Shown: piece after piece, positions 48,274-60,679 of the stretch | Layout: each line of letters starts with the position of its first letter | Numbering within the stretch: position 1 is the stretch's first letter | Source: Bryopsis sp. KO-2023 | Taxonomy: Eukaryota; Chlorophyta; Ulvophyceae; Bryopsidales; Bryopsidaceae | NCBI GenBank assembly: GCA_030272585.1 | Contig: BSYQ01000008.1 | Span: 62,001-126,000 of the forward strand | Reading direction: 5' to 3' | DNA: 64,000 bases | The notes under the pieces: model-generated | Database searches by the model: none | What the model saw: the letters and a program-made list of their open reading frames with translations, nothing else | Told to the model about the DNA's origin: nothing | Made by a program: the position numbers and the translations under genes

Positions 48274-49230
48274 CAACAGGGGGTGGTTTTTTGTAGTTAC
48301 GAGCGGCAGGATTTTTACTCAGGTCTAACTTACGAGCGCCTGGGAAATTCTTGTAGAGAGAAAACCTGGTGTGAGAAGATTGCACAGAATTGGCTGACAA
48401 TCTGGAGGACTCTACTCAGATAGAGTCTGATGAGTGTGTACAGGATCACAGAGGGATATTTGTTGGTTTGTGATTGTTTTCACAACACCAACAAACACTG
48501 AAGACACCAGAAGACATGCACATCCTTGTTACCAATGAGAACCCCATTGTCCTTGCACACCACAACTTCCCCCTCCTGACTCCCTCAGAACCCCACCCTG
48601 GCTAAGACGAGCCCCCCACCTCTCCTAACTCCATACAGCAGGAAATGGGCAGCATTGTTAAGATATCAAATTGAATATGTAGGCATCCATTTCCAAAGGA
48701 CCACATACAAGTAGGCAATTCTTGTGTCACTTTTGCAAACAAGAAGTTATCAGAAAGGTTGGTGGATCAAGAACGATGAGCAATCATCAAAGGGCCCCCC
48801 TTTCCTTTCAACTCCCTACAAACACCCGACCATATAATAAACCTTTCAAAAAACAAAAACAAAAAACGAATACAACGAAAACAGGCTACTTGAAAAATCT
48901 ATATTTGCTTGTGGGTCTTGTGTTCATTACTCTCTCTCTCTCCTCATAATCCAAACAAAAGATAATCCAAACAAAAGAGCAAAATTAATTAGAACCCCTA
49001 CCACCCATTTGGGCTAACTCCACTTCCCCCGTCAAAGCAACGCACACTCCATCGAGAACCTTTCTGGACCCCACTTCGTAATTTCTACACTATTCCCCCC
49101 CCCCCTCGCTTTCGCCCATCCCTGATTCAAACACTCTTTGGCCAAAACCCCCTCAGATCCACCGCACATGATCGATATAAATTCTAATCCTGTTGTTTTT
49201 CACCCTCCTACGCACATTTCCCATTATCGA
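48274..49230. other. 3' spacer between convergent genes
   Basis: Shared downstream region of the CCDC180-like gene and the PNUTS gene. A 16-bp direct repeat (ATAATCCAAACAAAAG, near 48946-48978) and a C run near 49095 are present. No gene seen. Confidence 0.45.
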
Positions 49231-52200
49231 TTAGGAATTCTGACTGGATGGATCGCTCCAAGAATTTTGAATGATATGACCTTGAGGCATCACATTGTGT
49301 TGGGTCATATTTTGGGGGTGTTGGGCTTGATGGATGATTGTGGGGACACTGACGATCTGTTGTCTGATTTGGATATGTTGTGAGGGCAACCCAGTGGTTG
49401 AGGCTGGTCCAACCATCTGATGCATCATTGCCTGAGGACGGACACCTGTCAAATCAAAACGAAACTGTCAACAGTGGGTGCGTCAAAACCACAGCAAGTA
49501 TCAAATTGGTTGAAAAGGCCTCATCAGGTTAATTGCACACTGAGATGTCAGCAACTGCAGGCAGATTTACATGCCCTGGGCAAACCTCTTTCTCCACACA
49601 CCTTCAAGGCCGGAGTTGGGGGGAGCCTGCATGAATTGGCCAGCTAGCATCACTTGCTGTTGAGGCATGGTGACTTGGGTTGAGCCCCCAGGAACTAGCA
49701 GCTGGCCTTCTCCTTGCACTCCTGATTGAACTAGAACAAGAGTTTGCGGTGGTTGACCGTGAGCTTGCACCAGTCCCTGACAAAAAAATATGAAATGTTC
49801 AGCAAAAAATGGAAATCAGAGGGCACTAAGGCAGTTGCTTCTTTCATGTTAGATACATAACTAAGAAAGGTGGCCGAACCCTTGCTCACTGTGTTGCTAT
49901 ATCCGTGTTGGCTTTGAAAAAAAGAGATGACTCACGGATTTAGACATTGTTTTTTGCTGTCGCACAGATTTTCCATCCCGAGGAAGAAAGCCTGATTGTG
50001 GTCATTGAAAAAATTCGAGAAAAAAATTGTGAGCTGACTAGTTGGTACCCTTATCAGCCATTTTCTAAAGAGCCAGTATCTGTGTCAAATTTGAGGTCTT
50101 CATAATGTTCAGAAAACATAGAGTCAACCCCCTCCCCACCTGATGCCCTGGATTGACAAAGGATGATTGAACCACAGTTACGTTTTGCCCCATTCCTGGC
50201 AAATGCACCATAGGTTGCATCCCTCCTCGGTTGCTCTGGGCACCAGCCATGTTGTTTTCCCCCGGCATCCTGCCCACGTTGGCTGTTGGCTGTGGGACTT
50301 GCGGCTGGGAGGGTGCTGCTTGTTGTGGGGGAGCCCTCTTCGTCTCAGTGACTTCATAAGGGATGATTTTGGGTTTTGCCGAAGATGCCGGCTCTGGAAT
50401 GGGCTCTATTGGAGTTGAAGGGACGATTGTATTCCTTGAACTGCGCATGCCAACCACTCGTTCATCCCGTTGAGCCTGAATGAATTTCTCTTCGCTGCCC
50501 TCACCAAAAGCCACCTAATTCAGACGGGAAGAAAAACTCCGAAACATCAGTGGTGCTTTAAGACCTGTTGAAGCTATTTGAATTATCGCACAGCGAGGGA
50601 ACATAATTTCACAGTTTCGACGGGTTCATAATGTCACTGCTGTTGGTAAGCTCCTCTTGATTCAGCAAAGCACCTTCCAGTCAGGGCTCAATCCAATTTC
50701 GGGGGGTTTCTGCCAGGCAACCTTTCTCCTCATGGTTTGAATTCGCTCCTGTCATGGAAAAGAAAACAAAAAAAATCAAGAAAATGGTGAAGCCTGGGAA
50801 ATAATATTTATTCATTTTGTGCCTTTTCCCTAGCATAAAAAATCTGTACAAATGCCCACCAAGTTCTAAATTCCTGAGTCAGCTCTGAACCATCATCGAA
50901 AAGTCGACACACTGAATACCTCCATCTAGCTTATTGCAGTTGCATCGTAGATCAAAGATTATCAACCAAGAAAAGACATATCCCAAAACATATCGATACA
51001 AGCTTCCCTGGAGGAAAACACACACAGTCTCCAAAAACCAAAGCAAAAAAAAAAGTTTCTGAAAAGAAAAACAAGCTCCTATTGGTGGTGAAAACTAAAC
51101 CACCCACTGACCTGCATTTCATGCTTTTTGCTGGTCCTGAGGGCTTCTTGCTCCTGGTAGTATTCGTGCCTGGCTGCTGAATTGAAGGGACTCTGCCGAG
51201 CTGCTTTCATCCTCTCTTGTGCCAGCAACTCCTCCGTTGTGTAAAAAGAGTCGCGTTTCACCTTCTCTGGAGGGTCATCCTGGCATTAAAAAAAATCAAA
51301 CTCTGTGAAAGACAGATGGAACATTCTACCAGTTGCATTCGATGTGGTTGGTTGTTCTTTTATGAAGGATAGCTTGTTTTTTTGGAGTCCTTTCTGAATA
51401 TCTTTACAGGGGTACCTTTGCGATTCCAATTTTTTCCCTGTCTTTCACAATGACAGGGGGAAATATAGGCATCTCTGTGTGTTTGGTTGCCACTCCAGCC
51501 TGAATTACATATCATCAACAAGGGGGGGTGTTTTTGTTTTGTTTTTGCTTTTTGTGTGTGTGTGTGTGTGGGGGGGGGGGGGTTGACCAGCCCAACATAA
51601 ATCACTGTTCAAAATGTATTCTGATTCAATTACCTTTCTGAACCATCGGGTTGATGCCAATTTGTTGTCTGCCACCCAGGAGACAGTTTTTGCTTTGACT
51701 TTTCTGGGCAAGGAACGGTCTGGTGAAGGAATCCGCTGTGAAGCTGCTGCTGCAGCTGCCTGAGAACACAATCATACTTTGATTTAAAGTGAAAACAATT
51801 TTCTATCGCAGGAACAACACCAATCAGCAACTGGAGTCCCAACATTAATATTTCGCCTTTTCCCTCCTGCACTTGAGGAGCTTTTAATATAATAAAAGTA
51901 TAGACCACTTGTTCCACCCAATTATTCAACATATGTTTTAAAAACTTTCTCGAGTGCTTCTCCTTTTTAGTTCTTTAGGATTCCCCCCCAAGAAAGTAGT
52001 TACCTTGGCGGCTGCTGCACCCCTGGGACCTCCGAGCGGTCGAGGTGGCAGAATCGGTGAATTCAATCTGTTTGGCCCCTGTCCAAGCCCTCCAGCACCC
52101 AACCCAAGGCCACCATAATTCCCAACTCGCCTGCTTCTCGGCTGAGGAATTTTGCTTTTGGAGGGCGCCGCACCAAAAACTGGCATCATGGGATTGGAAA

Positions 52201-55200
52201 TGTTTGCAGGGGCTGAAGCTTGAAACGGGGATGCTGCAGGGGCTTTGGGAAGGTCCTTAGAAGCAGATGCACTCACTGGGCCAGCTCTCCTTTCCTCTTC
52301 CTCTTCCTCTTTTTTGACCTTATGATAATATGCAGCACAACAGTACTTCATCCCACCCCCTCACCCAAAGCTAGCCACCTCTCGTTTTCAAACTGAAAAA
52401 AGAAATTCTACTCAATTTCGGGATTGGGTAAAGATCCTAATCCCCAAATGTGCACAGTAGTTATTCTTGGTTTCTCAGACATGGATTTCCAATCATTTAA
52501 AAATAATTTTGGATGAGTGTAGGGGGCACCCAAAAAACAGAGCCCCCGATGGACATAAAACGTTCACAACTCCAAATCAAGAAGGTAAAAAAAAATACAA
52601 TGCCTCTGAGTACCTCCGGGTTGTCAGACACCCCTGCATCCTCCATTTTCTTTTGCGAAGCATCTTCTGGTACCCTATCCACAGCCATAGGATCAACCAC
52701 TGGCTTTTCTTCTGTTTTGATTGGGGCTGATTCCACCGTCCCCGTCCTCCCTGACTCTTCCACCAACTTTTGATCCCCACTTGGAGCTTGGGCTGGAGTT
52801 TCATTTGCAACCGGCAAAACCACACCCCTGACATCATTCGATTCAGATTTGACGGCTGTCACATCCTCATTTGGAGGTGGGGTTTGGTTGATCGATTCAG
52901 GCTTCTCTGCATCTGATGGTGCTGGCTGTGGACTGGGGCCAGTTTGATCCGAGGCTTGAGTCTGACTGGGTGGTGGTTGAGGGGTTGCCTCTCCTGACGT
53001 GGGATTGGTTTGTTTGGCTGTGGTGGTGGATTGAGATGGGCCTTTCTCTTCTGTTTTGATTTCGTCTGTTTTTGGGCTGCGTCTTTCATGTGCCCTTCTG
53101 ACTGAATCCTCCACCAAGGTCCTAGCAATGGCTGATGCTGACTCTCCACGTTGAATGATCTTCTGCCCTTTTGGAACCCTCTTCTTGGGGGCCTGCACAC
53201 AAACCCAAGGGCAACCCATCAGTTAATTTCAAAGACTCTTGGATTTTGACCAACGAAAATTCCTTTCAGGCCCCAACGAGGCTGATGTTGACACAGTGAA
53301 ATTCATTGTACGTTTCTGCTGAATACATTTTCTAATCTAGTAATGCGATTACTCATATTTTTTGCATGTGTCGGAAAAATACATGTTTGCCAAACAAGGC
53401 ATACGTTGTGTTGAATCACTCTATGGCAAACAGAGTTTTTGACGAAAATGAAAGTAGCTTATCGAAAAAGGATGCTCTCATTATGGATTTTTCATAAACC
53501 TAAGATGAAGGTCATTCGCTTTTTCCTGGATGCATCCTGATGACTAATTATCACGAGGAATATTCAACATGATCCTGTCACATCACTCAATTGCACAAGG
53601 GATGGGCTACATGAGGGTTCCTTCAGCCTCCATGTACAACCAATCAGAAAAGCAAATTAAAAAAAAAAGGATACATGACTCATCCTCTCACTTTTTTCGC
53701 AGGTCGTCGAGTCGAGTTGAACATTTCTGAATCGTCCACCGCAACCAACGTTCCAACAGTTGGGATTTTTGCAGCCTTTTGACTCTTTCCATCACCTCCC
53801 TTCCCTGTATCGCCTTGTGAACTCTGAGCCTGTGCACAATAAACCAGAAAAAAAACTTTCTATTGGTGCATTGCAACAGCGTTTACAGTTGCGATTGTAT
53901 GTATGAATGCCAACTTCTAAATTTAACTATTTTCTCAGGATAATCCCCCAAAAACAACATGGTCCATTTCTCTTCTCCTTTTTTGCATTCACCACAGAAG
54001 CATTGCTGTCATTGAAGGATTCCTTTGCATCATTAAAAATTAAAATAAAAGAATGCATAACGCATTACTCTGAGTGACACGTTCATCCAAATATAAACAC
54101 AAAGTTATTCACAAAAAAATATAAACTGATAAACAGCCACCCCAGGATAAAATCTCAAGTGGTGATACCATAATCAAACCATGAGCAGAAACCAGATAAA
54201 ACAAAGATGCATTGCATTAACAATGTTGCTTTTCGTCTGCACGATACATCCTAATCATTTCATTGAATCTTGGAAAAACTTATGCAACAATATCTGAATA
54301 CCTTCCGCTTGGCAGCACCCTTCTTTCCAGCACCACTGGGAAAAAAGAAAAAGAAAATCAAGTCAGGGACACCATCATAGCGTAATTTTATTGAGAATTG
54401 TACCTTAACCACATCCAATATTTTTGTCACAGCAACATCGAAAGGTAAAAATTTGTAAGACAGTATCAATATGCATAAAAAAATATCAATGCATCTAGAA
54501 ATAGACCATTTTGGCCTCCCTGCATTGTGCTCTGAGACAGGGTTGTCTGAGTTGCAAAGAGCGGTGACCTCCACGAAAGTGGTTATTAGTAATATTATCA
54601 CCGTGAGTAATGATTGGAGATGTGCATCCTTAGTTGTGGTTTTTCGGACAAACGCATTGTAAAAACTGCCCAGTCCATTTCAGAATTACAGCATTTCCTC
54701 TTCTGGTATGAATTTCATTCGACTCATGCAAAAGCAGCTTCGAAATTTGTACCAGCATGAATTACATTTTGCATTACACATCACGAAAGGCATCCGAAAA
54801 TCACACTCATGGAAATCTGGGAAACAAATGTATCCAGGGACCCTCCCTTTGCCCAACCTGTTGCTATCTTTGATTGTTTTGTCCACCATAGATTTCCACT
54901 TGCCGACCAGCGCTATGGCTGCCTTTTTCACCTCCACAAATTCGTTCCTCCTCAGCATTCCAACCGTTTTCCCGATGGTTCCCTTCTTCAAAGAATTCAA
55001 ATCCATTGGCAACACTGACAGACAAGCGATGATCTTTTCCAGAAACTGAGGCTTGTTGGCCTCCCTCGCTTCCACCAACCACCTCTCCAATGTCTGTCAA
55101 GAATGTACAATGTTTCAGGGTTGTTTGAAAAACGGCTCAAGAATTTGCTCGAATTCAAATTCCACAGAGGAATGAAGGGAGTGAATAAATACCCATCGAA

Positions 55201-55870
55201 CAAAGCCTCTCCTGTCCAGCTTTGTCGAACATCAGTGTAGAGAATTGGCAATATGTTTCTTCCCTATCTTTTCCAAACTCAAGCAAAGGCCTGCAACCAA
55301 CAGACTGGCCATTCTTATCAACAAATTTGATTTCAGTCTTCCAAGGAGGAGGAAAATCCCCACCTGGAGGCCGTTGCCTAGTACAAGAATCCTCTGACAC
55401 TCCACAGCACTGACTTCCACCACCGTCAACAGCGTCCATCGATGCTTCAACCTTTGCTCGTGGTGCATCAGCCCCTCCAGACGGGCCACGTGCTCAGGGC
55501 CCCCCACACCGCCGTTCCTGTCCAAAATCTGGGCCAACTCCTCCGAGAACCTATCTGGACAGTAGCCAGAGGGAAAGTTCGCGTCGATAGCCACGGGATC
55601 GCTTTGCTTGCAGACGTCTTGTGACGTCTGAGCTTTGCCCCCATCATCCTCGGCCGGAACGTTTTCCGCATTGCCTTGCTGCTCTGTGTCTGGAGCGAGC
55701 AAGCGTGGTTTTTTCTCTTCGCGACTGTCGTCGGGTTCATCGGTGGGTTTTCGTTTCGGATCTGCGATGGGGATTGTCGGACTTGGAGGGTTGGCCTGTT
55801 GTTGGTCTGCTGGTTGAGGCAACGGTTGATTCTCGACGCCGGGTTCTGGAGGTATATCTGGCCTATCCAT
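49231..55870 (-). CDS. PNUTS-like protein phosphatase 1 regulatory subunit (PPP1R10 homologue)
   Basis: Twelve exons: 55870-55364, 55093-54858, 54335-54302, 53829-53692, 53192-52614, 52318-52004, 51759-51634, 51279-51112, 50748-50674, 50514-50140, 49776-49602, 49445-49231. All join in frame; 980 aa. Residues ~1-105 are disordered. A TFIIS N-terminal (TND) fold spans ~108-245 (LAQILDRNGGVGGPEHVARL; TLERWLVEAREANKPQFLEK; NSLKKGTIGKTVGMLRRNEF). A Pro/Glu-rich linker follows, then the PP1-docking RVxF-type motif KTVSW near 627-631. Downstream are KVAWQKPPEIGLSP and a Gln/Pro-rich tail. In animals PNUTS holds PP1 on the RNA polymerase II termination machinery with WDR82 and TOX4. A nuclear role in transcription termination is inferred. 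An acceptor-like CAG just before the ATG suggests a leader intron. Confidence 0.82.
51553..51582. repeat. (TG)n followed by G13 tract
   Basis: A TG dinucleotide run passes into a 13-bp G run in the intron downstream of the exon carrying the PP1-docking motif. Another variant of the T/G-to-G composite. Confidence 0.75.
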
Positions 55871-56326
55871 CTGGGAAGAAGAAAGAAGAAAACAGACTCT
55901 GAAACAAGTTTCGAGGGGGATAATATGCACTGTAGACCTTGTGACTGCTTGATTGATCGCCTCTAGTGGACTCTGATTCGTTTGACGTATCTTAGAGCAC
56001 CGGTTTGGGAAAAAATGCCTGGAAATATTCTGGACAGAGGTCATTCTGTTCCTATTGTCTCAAACGCGCGTGAATTCCCATCTTTTCGCCACCACCTCTA
56101 TCCGAGCTTCCAACTTTGACCACGTCAAAAGACCAGAAGAAACACTCCAACTGGACAAGAAGCGCGGAATATGGATTCCGCAGCCTCCGTGACATGCACA
56201 ATCCAGAATACGCGATCGAATCCCCAGCAGAAACAGGCAAGCGCCAGGTACGAGAGGAATATATAAAAACGACTATGAACGACTAGACCAAAACAGTCCC
56301 CAGCGGTGGCATCAATCCTCACAACT
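55871..56326. promoter_or_regulatory. Divergent promoter region with a TATA box
   Basis: 456 bp between the PNUTS ATG (minus) and the next plus-strand ATG. It contains a TATA element at 56259-56267 on the plus side. On the minus side, a pyrimidine tract ending CAG directly abuts the PNUTS ATG, suggesting a leader intron. Confidence 0.45.
56259..56267 (+). promoter_or_regulatory. TATA box (AATATATAA) upstream of a small plus-strand gene
   Basis: ATATATAAAA lies about 60 bp before the ATG at 56327, a normal position for a TATA box with a short 5' leader. It is the clearest core promoter element in the window. Confidence 0.5.
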
Positions 56327-56880
56327 ATGCGCGAGCACCTGGCTCGAGAAATATCGGCGCTTGGAGAAATAGCCGGGGAAGAAGTACCTCGTCGAAAGTC
56401 GACTTCGAGTTATACTATTTACAAAACTCTCGAGCAAGTCGAGTACTCGATTGGAGACGAGATACTGGGTGGAGTTCGTGAAGGCACTGTGTTCCAAGTC
56501 GCGAGAAAACTGGGTTTCAACATTGGACGCAGATTTTGTGACGACAGGAGGGGGGTGAGTATCGGTCTGACAGCGACGCGTCAAGGGGACACAGTCAGAA
56601 TGTTCCTGGAGGGGAACGACCACGATGCCAGAAATTGGATGTTCTTGAGCTGATGGCGTGGGCAGCTGCTGGCTGGGTTCATTCTGCCCATTTTCTCCAC
56701 TCTTTATCGCACCTGTGTGTGTGGAAGCATGGTGTGTGGGAGGTGATGAGGGGATCCCCTAAAGAATTGGCAGAACACACTGCTGCCTCAGGCTTTTCTC
56801 CTTGGCTCGATAGTACTGTATGGTGCGCCTCGCGAAACCAGATCCACTCCGTTTTAATAGTTCATCCTCTGGAGTACTGA
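56327..56880 (+). CDS. Unrecognised small protein, two exons, 158 aa
   Basis: ATG at 56327 begins MREHLAREISALGEIAGEE. A phase-0 intron (GGG|GTGAGT at 56555, acceptor GATGCCAG at 56631) joins exon 56327-56554 to 56632-56880. The spliced product contains VFQVARKLGFNIGRRFCDD followed by a hydrophobic, Trp/His-rich segment (LELMAWAAAGWVHSAHFLHS). If the intron is retained the frame instead stops at 56653, giving 108 aa. The GFNIGxR element recalls Bet3-type TRAPP subunits and the length is similar, but the rest does not fit well. I treat the family as unknown. A TATA box lies ~60 bp upstream. Confidence 0.45.
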
Positions 56881-57602
56881 ACGACTGAACGACGGAAGTT
56901 AGGGAACCGTTACAGCGGTGTCAGTTGAGAAAAGTTGAGGAAGTTATGATATTGTAACGGTCAGGAGGACTGGGATAAAGGGAGGTCTAGGAAGGAGTTT
57001 GTGCTTTTTTAAACTTGTCGAAGTTGGTTGTTCTCTGTGCGGATACTTTCTCTCTCTGCTGTTCAAATCACGCCACGATCACACCACCATACTGGTTCGA
57101 CCATCTTTGGTCGTCCAGCTCAGTGATTCCTACCAAAACGGCAGTCCCATTCTTGGAAAGCCGAAATTGCCTTTCCATCGCTTTTTTGCGAGATGATTCG
57201 TTTAAAGTCGCTCCGTGCTGACTTTCGTATTTCTGCGATTTCGTAAAAGATCTCTTCGACTCGCCATTTCCGCATTCCTTGGCTTTGCTATCACGATGAA
57301 CGCGCGACCCGATCAACCGACAGTTGAGCGACACTGAATAATTGCAACATGTGGCTGCGCGTTTTTTTCCGATGCATGCATACTTTGGAAGCAGCACGTT
57401 GCAATGCTCCAAGTGTAATATGCTCACCAAGCTTGGCTGAAGCCTTTATTTTCACGTTGGAACAACAGGGACTCCATGAAACGACATTCGTGAACAACAC
57501 ACATCCCCCGTTTCATATTGAAACCCACACCAACGCAGCCCCTCTCTCGAATCCTAAAGGGAAAGACTCAAACACGCAACGCCAACATCCACAGCTTGAG
57601 CG
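56881..57602. other. Spacer before the zinc-site protein gene
   Basis: About 720 bp without a supported gene. A minus-strand frame of 120 codons (57430-57068) is open but has no recognisable domain. Probably the promoter of the following gene and the 3' end of the preceding one. Confidence 0.35.
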
Positions 57603-58040
57603 ATGTCGGATCCAGACCTTCCTCTATACAACGCAAACTTATCCGCCCCTATCGAAGAGGATGTCAACACGTCGCCGAAAGCTCGAGTTCACAGAGTGGA
57701 GTGGAGAAAAGTCATGGAGGGGGACCCGGTTGAGATCAACCCATCGATAGGGCAGGGCTATCGGGTCATGACGGTCGACGAATGGTCCGCGAGATGGAAA
57801 CGAAACGACGACTTCCCTGAGTGTTTGTCGTGTGGTAGCAAGTCCACCAAGGAGCATCACTTCACTCAAACCTGGTGCAGGGGAAAGAAAAAATGGGAGA
57901 GCGAGACCTTGTGTTTGGATTGCCACCGTTTTAGCTGGAGATCGTACTGTGACCCGGATTTTTTGACGCCAGAAGAATATGAAAAGAAGAGATGGCAGGA
58001 CCTGGTGGCTTCTCAAGGAGTTTCGATTGCAGTGGATTGA
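57603..58040 (+). CDS. Small protein with a Cys/His zinc-site, 145 aa, intronless
   Basis: ATG at 57603, TGA at 58040. An N-terminal acidic part is followed by VHRVEWRKVMEGDPVEINPS and GYRVMTVDEWSARWKR. A Cys/His cluster then runs from residue ~76 to ~108: CLSCGS, EHHFTQTWC, ETLCLDCHRF. Two CxxC pairs separated by ~28 residues with intervening His-His and Cys form a plausible zinc knuckle, distantly reminiscent of an HNH-type or zinc-ribbon fold. The C-terminus is TPEEYEKKRWQDLVASQG. I do not recognise the family. Codon use and conserved-looking aromatic residues suggest a real gene. It lies 0.5 kb upstream of DAW1 on the same strand. Confidence 0.6.
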   Translation: MSDPDLPLYNANLSAPIEEDVNTSPKARVHRVEWRKVMEGDPVEINPSIGQGYRVMTVDEWSARWKRNDDFPECLSCGSKSTKEHHFTQTWCRGKKKWESETLCLDCHRFSWRSYCDPDFLTPEEYEKKRWQDLVASQGVSIAVD

Positions 58041-58547
58041 AGTCTCTGAAAGTCAAGAGTGACCCAAGGGACAGAGTGGAATACCCAAAGAGTGGGCGTG
58101 TTGTGGGGTCGGCAGGCTAGCCGCCAAATTTCTTTGGCCTCGAAGAAGGAGAACGAAAAAGACGCTGCTGGGAAGATGTGGATAGAATGTGTATGATTGA
58201 AATGGTGGAAGTTTTGTATATTCCTTCGGGGTCTTCGTGCCCTGTCGTAATCTGTTTTGTTCCGAAAATCTCAATGAATCTGACCAACTCCGAGTTGACC
58301 GATTCTTTGACTCTATCTCTGTAAGAAAAAAGAAAATGAAAACGGAATGGTAATGAAATTGATGGTCTAGCGTGTTTTTGCCACAGTCCGCTGTTCATGG
58401 TTGTCAGAAACAACAATGAAACCATTCAGTGGAACCCGAAATTCTTGAAGAGTACTCCTCCTGCTTGAGACCGAAATCCAGTCGGCGCCAGCAAAGGACT
58501 TTCTCACTCGTGTATAACTTCCGCATGCAGAAACAACGGCTCACTGT
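58041..58547. other. Spacer upstream of DAW1
   Basis: About 500 bp holding the DAW1 promoter. No TATA box or other motif recognised; a minus-strand frame here has no domain. Confidence 0.4.
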
Positions 58548-60125
58548 ATGGCAATGACGGTCAAATTGCGGAAATTCCTACTGCGCTATTACCCTCCAGG
58601 CCTGATTCTGCAATACAATCACAATGGGGAGGACCACCAAAAGACTATCGATCTGTTGGACTTCATCCCGGGGACGGATATTGATCTTCTCGCAGAAGAA
58701 ATCATGTCAACAGAGCCCATGATTCCTCAAAGCAAGAGACCTCTGGTTCGAAGCTTACTAAGCCGTCTGGTGGAAAAGTTGGCCGAGCCTCCAGCATCAG
58801 ACTTTGCTCTGTTCAGAGTGTTACAGGCCCATGTACTACCCCTCACAAATTGCGCATTTAACAAGGCTGGGGATAGCTTTATCACTGGGAGCTACGACCG
58901 CACATGCAAGGTCAGGGCGGCTGAAAGAGATTCTTTCTTATGAATTCTTCGTCCCAACAAGCTGAAAGCTAGCGAAAGTGGAGGCAAATAAATGACTGTG
59001 TTTTTGATTTGTTATCCCAGGTTTGGAACACATACACTGGGGATGAAATTCACACTTTGGAGGGTCACAAGAACGTGGTCTATGCTATAGCCTTCAACAA
59101 CCCCTTTGGAAACTGTATCGCGACAGGGTCTTTTGACAGAACCTGTAAGATTTGGAGCGCGGACTCTGGTGATTGCCTTCATACTCTAAGGGGGCACGAG
59201 AGTGAAATCGTATGCCTTGCTTTCGACCCTCAAAGCACTCTGCTCGCCACGGGTTCAATGGATAACACTGCGCGGATGTGGGACGTTGAGCGGGGAAGGG
59301 AGATGGCGGTGTTGCGAGGACACACTGGAGAAATTGTGAGTCTGGGGTTCAACACCAGCGGGTCTCTAATCATCACTGGATCGTTTGACCACACCTCTAG
59401 GATATGGGATGCACGGACAGGGGAATGCGTGCACGTGTTGAGGGGCCACGAAGGGGAAGTTAGCTCGAGCATGTTCAATTACGAAGGTGAAGTGCTGGCA
59501 ACGCAGGCTTGATCGAGGGAGAAAAATTTAGAAGGAAGAGCAATATTACTAGCTTGGGACGTTGTAGAACGCTGGATGCACCTGCGACCATCGTGAAATT
59601 TCTGTTGCTCAGCACTGTGTTGCACTTCGAATAGCAAAGTACATTTATGGTGTATTGAGGAATGCATTCTGTTCGATCACAGGCAACTTGTGTGTTAGTG
59701 GATCTATTGACTGCACATCTAGACTTTGGGACGTGCGCCTGGGTCGATGTGTGGCGGTGAAACAAGGACACGAGGACGAAGTCCTGGATGTGTTGTTCGA
59801 CGCTGGCGGCACAAAATTCGTCAGCGCAAGTGCGGATGGAACCGCCAGAGTGTATGATGTCCAGACCTGCGCCTGCATGCATGAGCTGACTGGGCATAAG
59901 GGAGAGATATCGAAGGTGGCGTTCAACCAGCAAGGGTCTCGATTGATCACAGCGAGCAGCGACAATTCGTGTAGACTGTGGGATGTGCTGTCGGGGGAAT
60001 GCCTGCAAAATCTGGAGGGGCACACGGATGAGATATTCAGTTGCGCGTTCAATTATGACGGAGATTTCATGATCACGGGGTCGAAAGACAACACATGCAG
60101 GATATGGAGCACTCCACGAGGCTGA
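58548..60125 (+). CDS. DAW1: Dynein assembly factor with WD repeats 1 (ODA16/DAW1/WDR69)
   Basis: Three exons, 58548-58910, 59021-59486 and 59683-60125 (phases 0, 1), give 423 aa; human DAW1 is about 415. The N-terminal helical domain [20 protein letters not shown] is specific to the family. The propeller follows with [68 protein letters not shown] and on to [12 protein letters not shown] at the C-terminus. Eight WD repeats can be counted. ODA16 is the cargo adaptor that links outer-arm dynein to the IFT-B complex for import into the flagellum. Its presence shows that the organism builds motile flagella with outer dynein arms at some life stage. Confidence 0.95.
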
Positions 60126-60652
60126 TGTGGCTTTAATGCCCGTAGTTAATCTCGTTTGGGAACTAGAGATGTGAGTTATTGGAGGGGAGTGGTGGGTGGG
60201 GCAAGATGCCATGGGAATGGGGGGAGTGTTGGGAGAATTTCTTGTTGACCTTTATTGGCAACAACCTTCGTGCAAAACGGCCAACAGTTTCCTAGGCGAT
60301 AAAACGGCGACACTCAGTAATCAGGCTGATCACAAGGTCTTCTTGTAAGGGAGCGAATCTTTCTTTCAATCGAAATTTTCGATTCGAAAACCATGCTCCT
60401 GATATGGATCAAGGAATCTTAGTGGTGGCATCCTTTTCGGCTTACCACTTGTAGCAACGTGCTGGAACAGCCATCTACAACTGTCAAGACAAGAATTTGC
60501 ATTTTCGGCTCAGCACCATATACAATGCTCAGCCAACAAACACAATTTTAAACCCATGTCTGTCACCTTCCTGAAAATTCACCAATATCTTCCTCCAGCG
60601 TCATTTTTCTCTCTCTCTCTCTACACCATTCTCAGAATTTTCATTCGACCCA

Positions 60653-60679
60653 CCCCCCCCCCCCAAAAAAAAAAAAAAA
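60653..60679. repeat. Composite homopolymer tract C12 then A15
   Basis: Another T-to-G composite on the opposite strand, in the spacer downstream of DAW1. It is followed by a further A run. Confidence 0.75.

Noticed and set aside
59475..60212. 245-codon minus-strand frame antisense to DAW1
   Set aside because: DAW1 exon 3 is conserved on the plus strand; the antisense frame spans an intron and has no domain.
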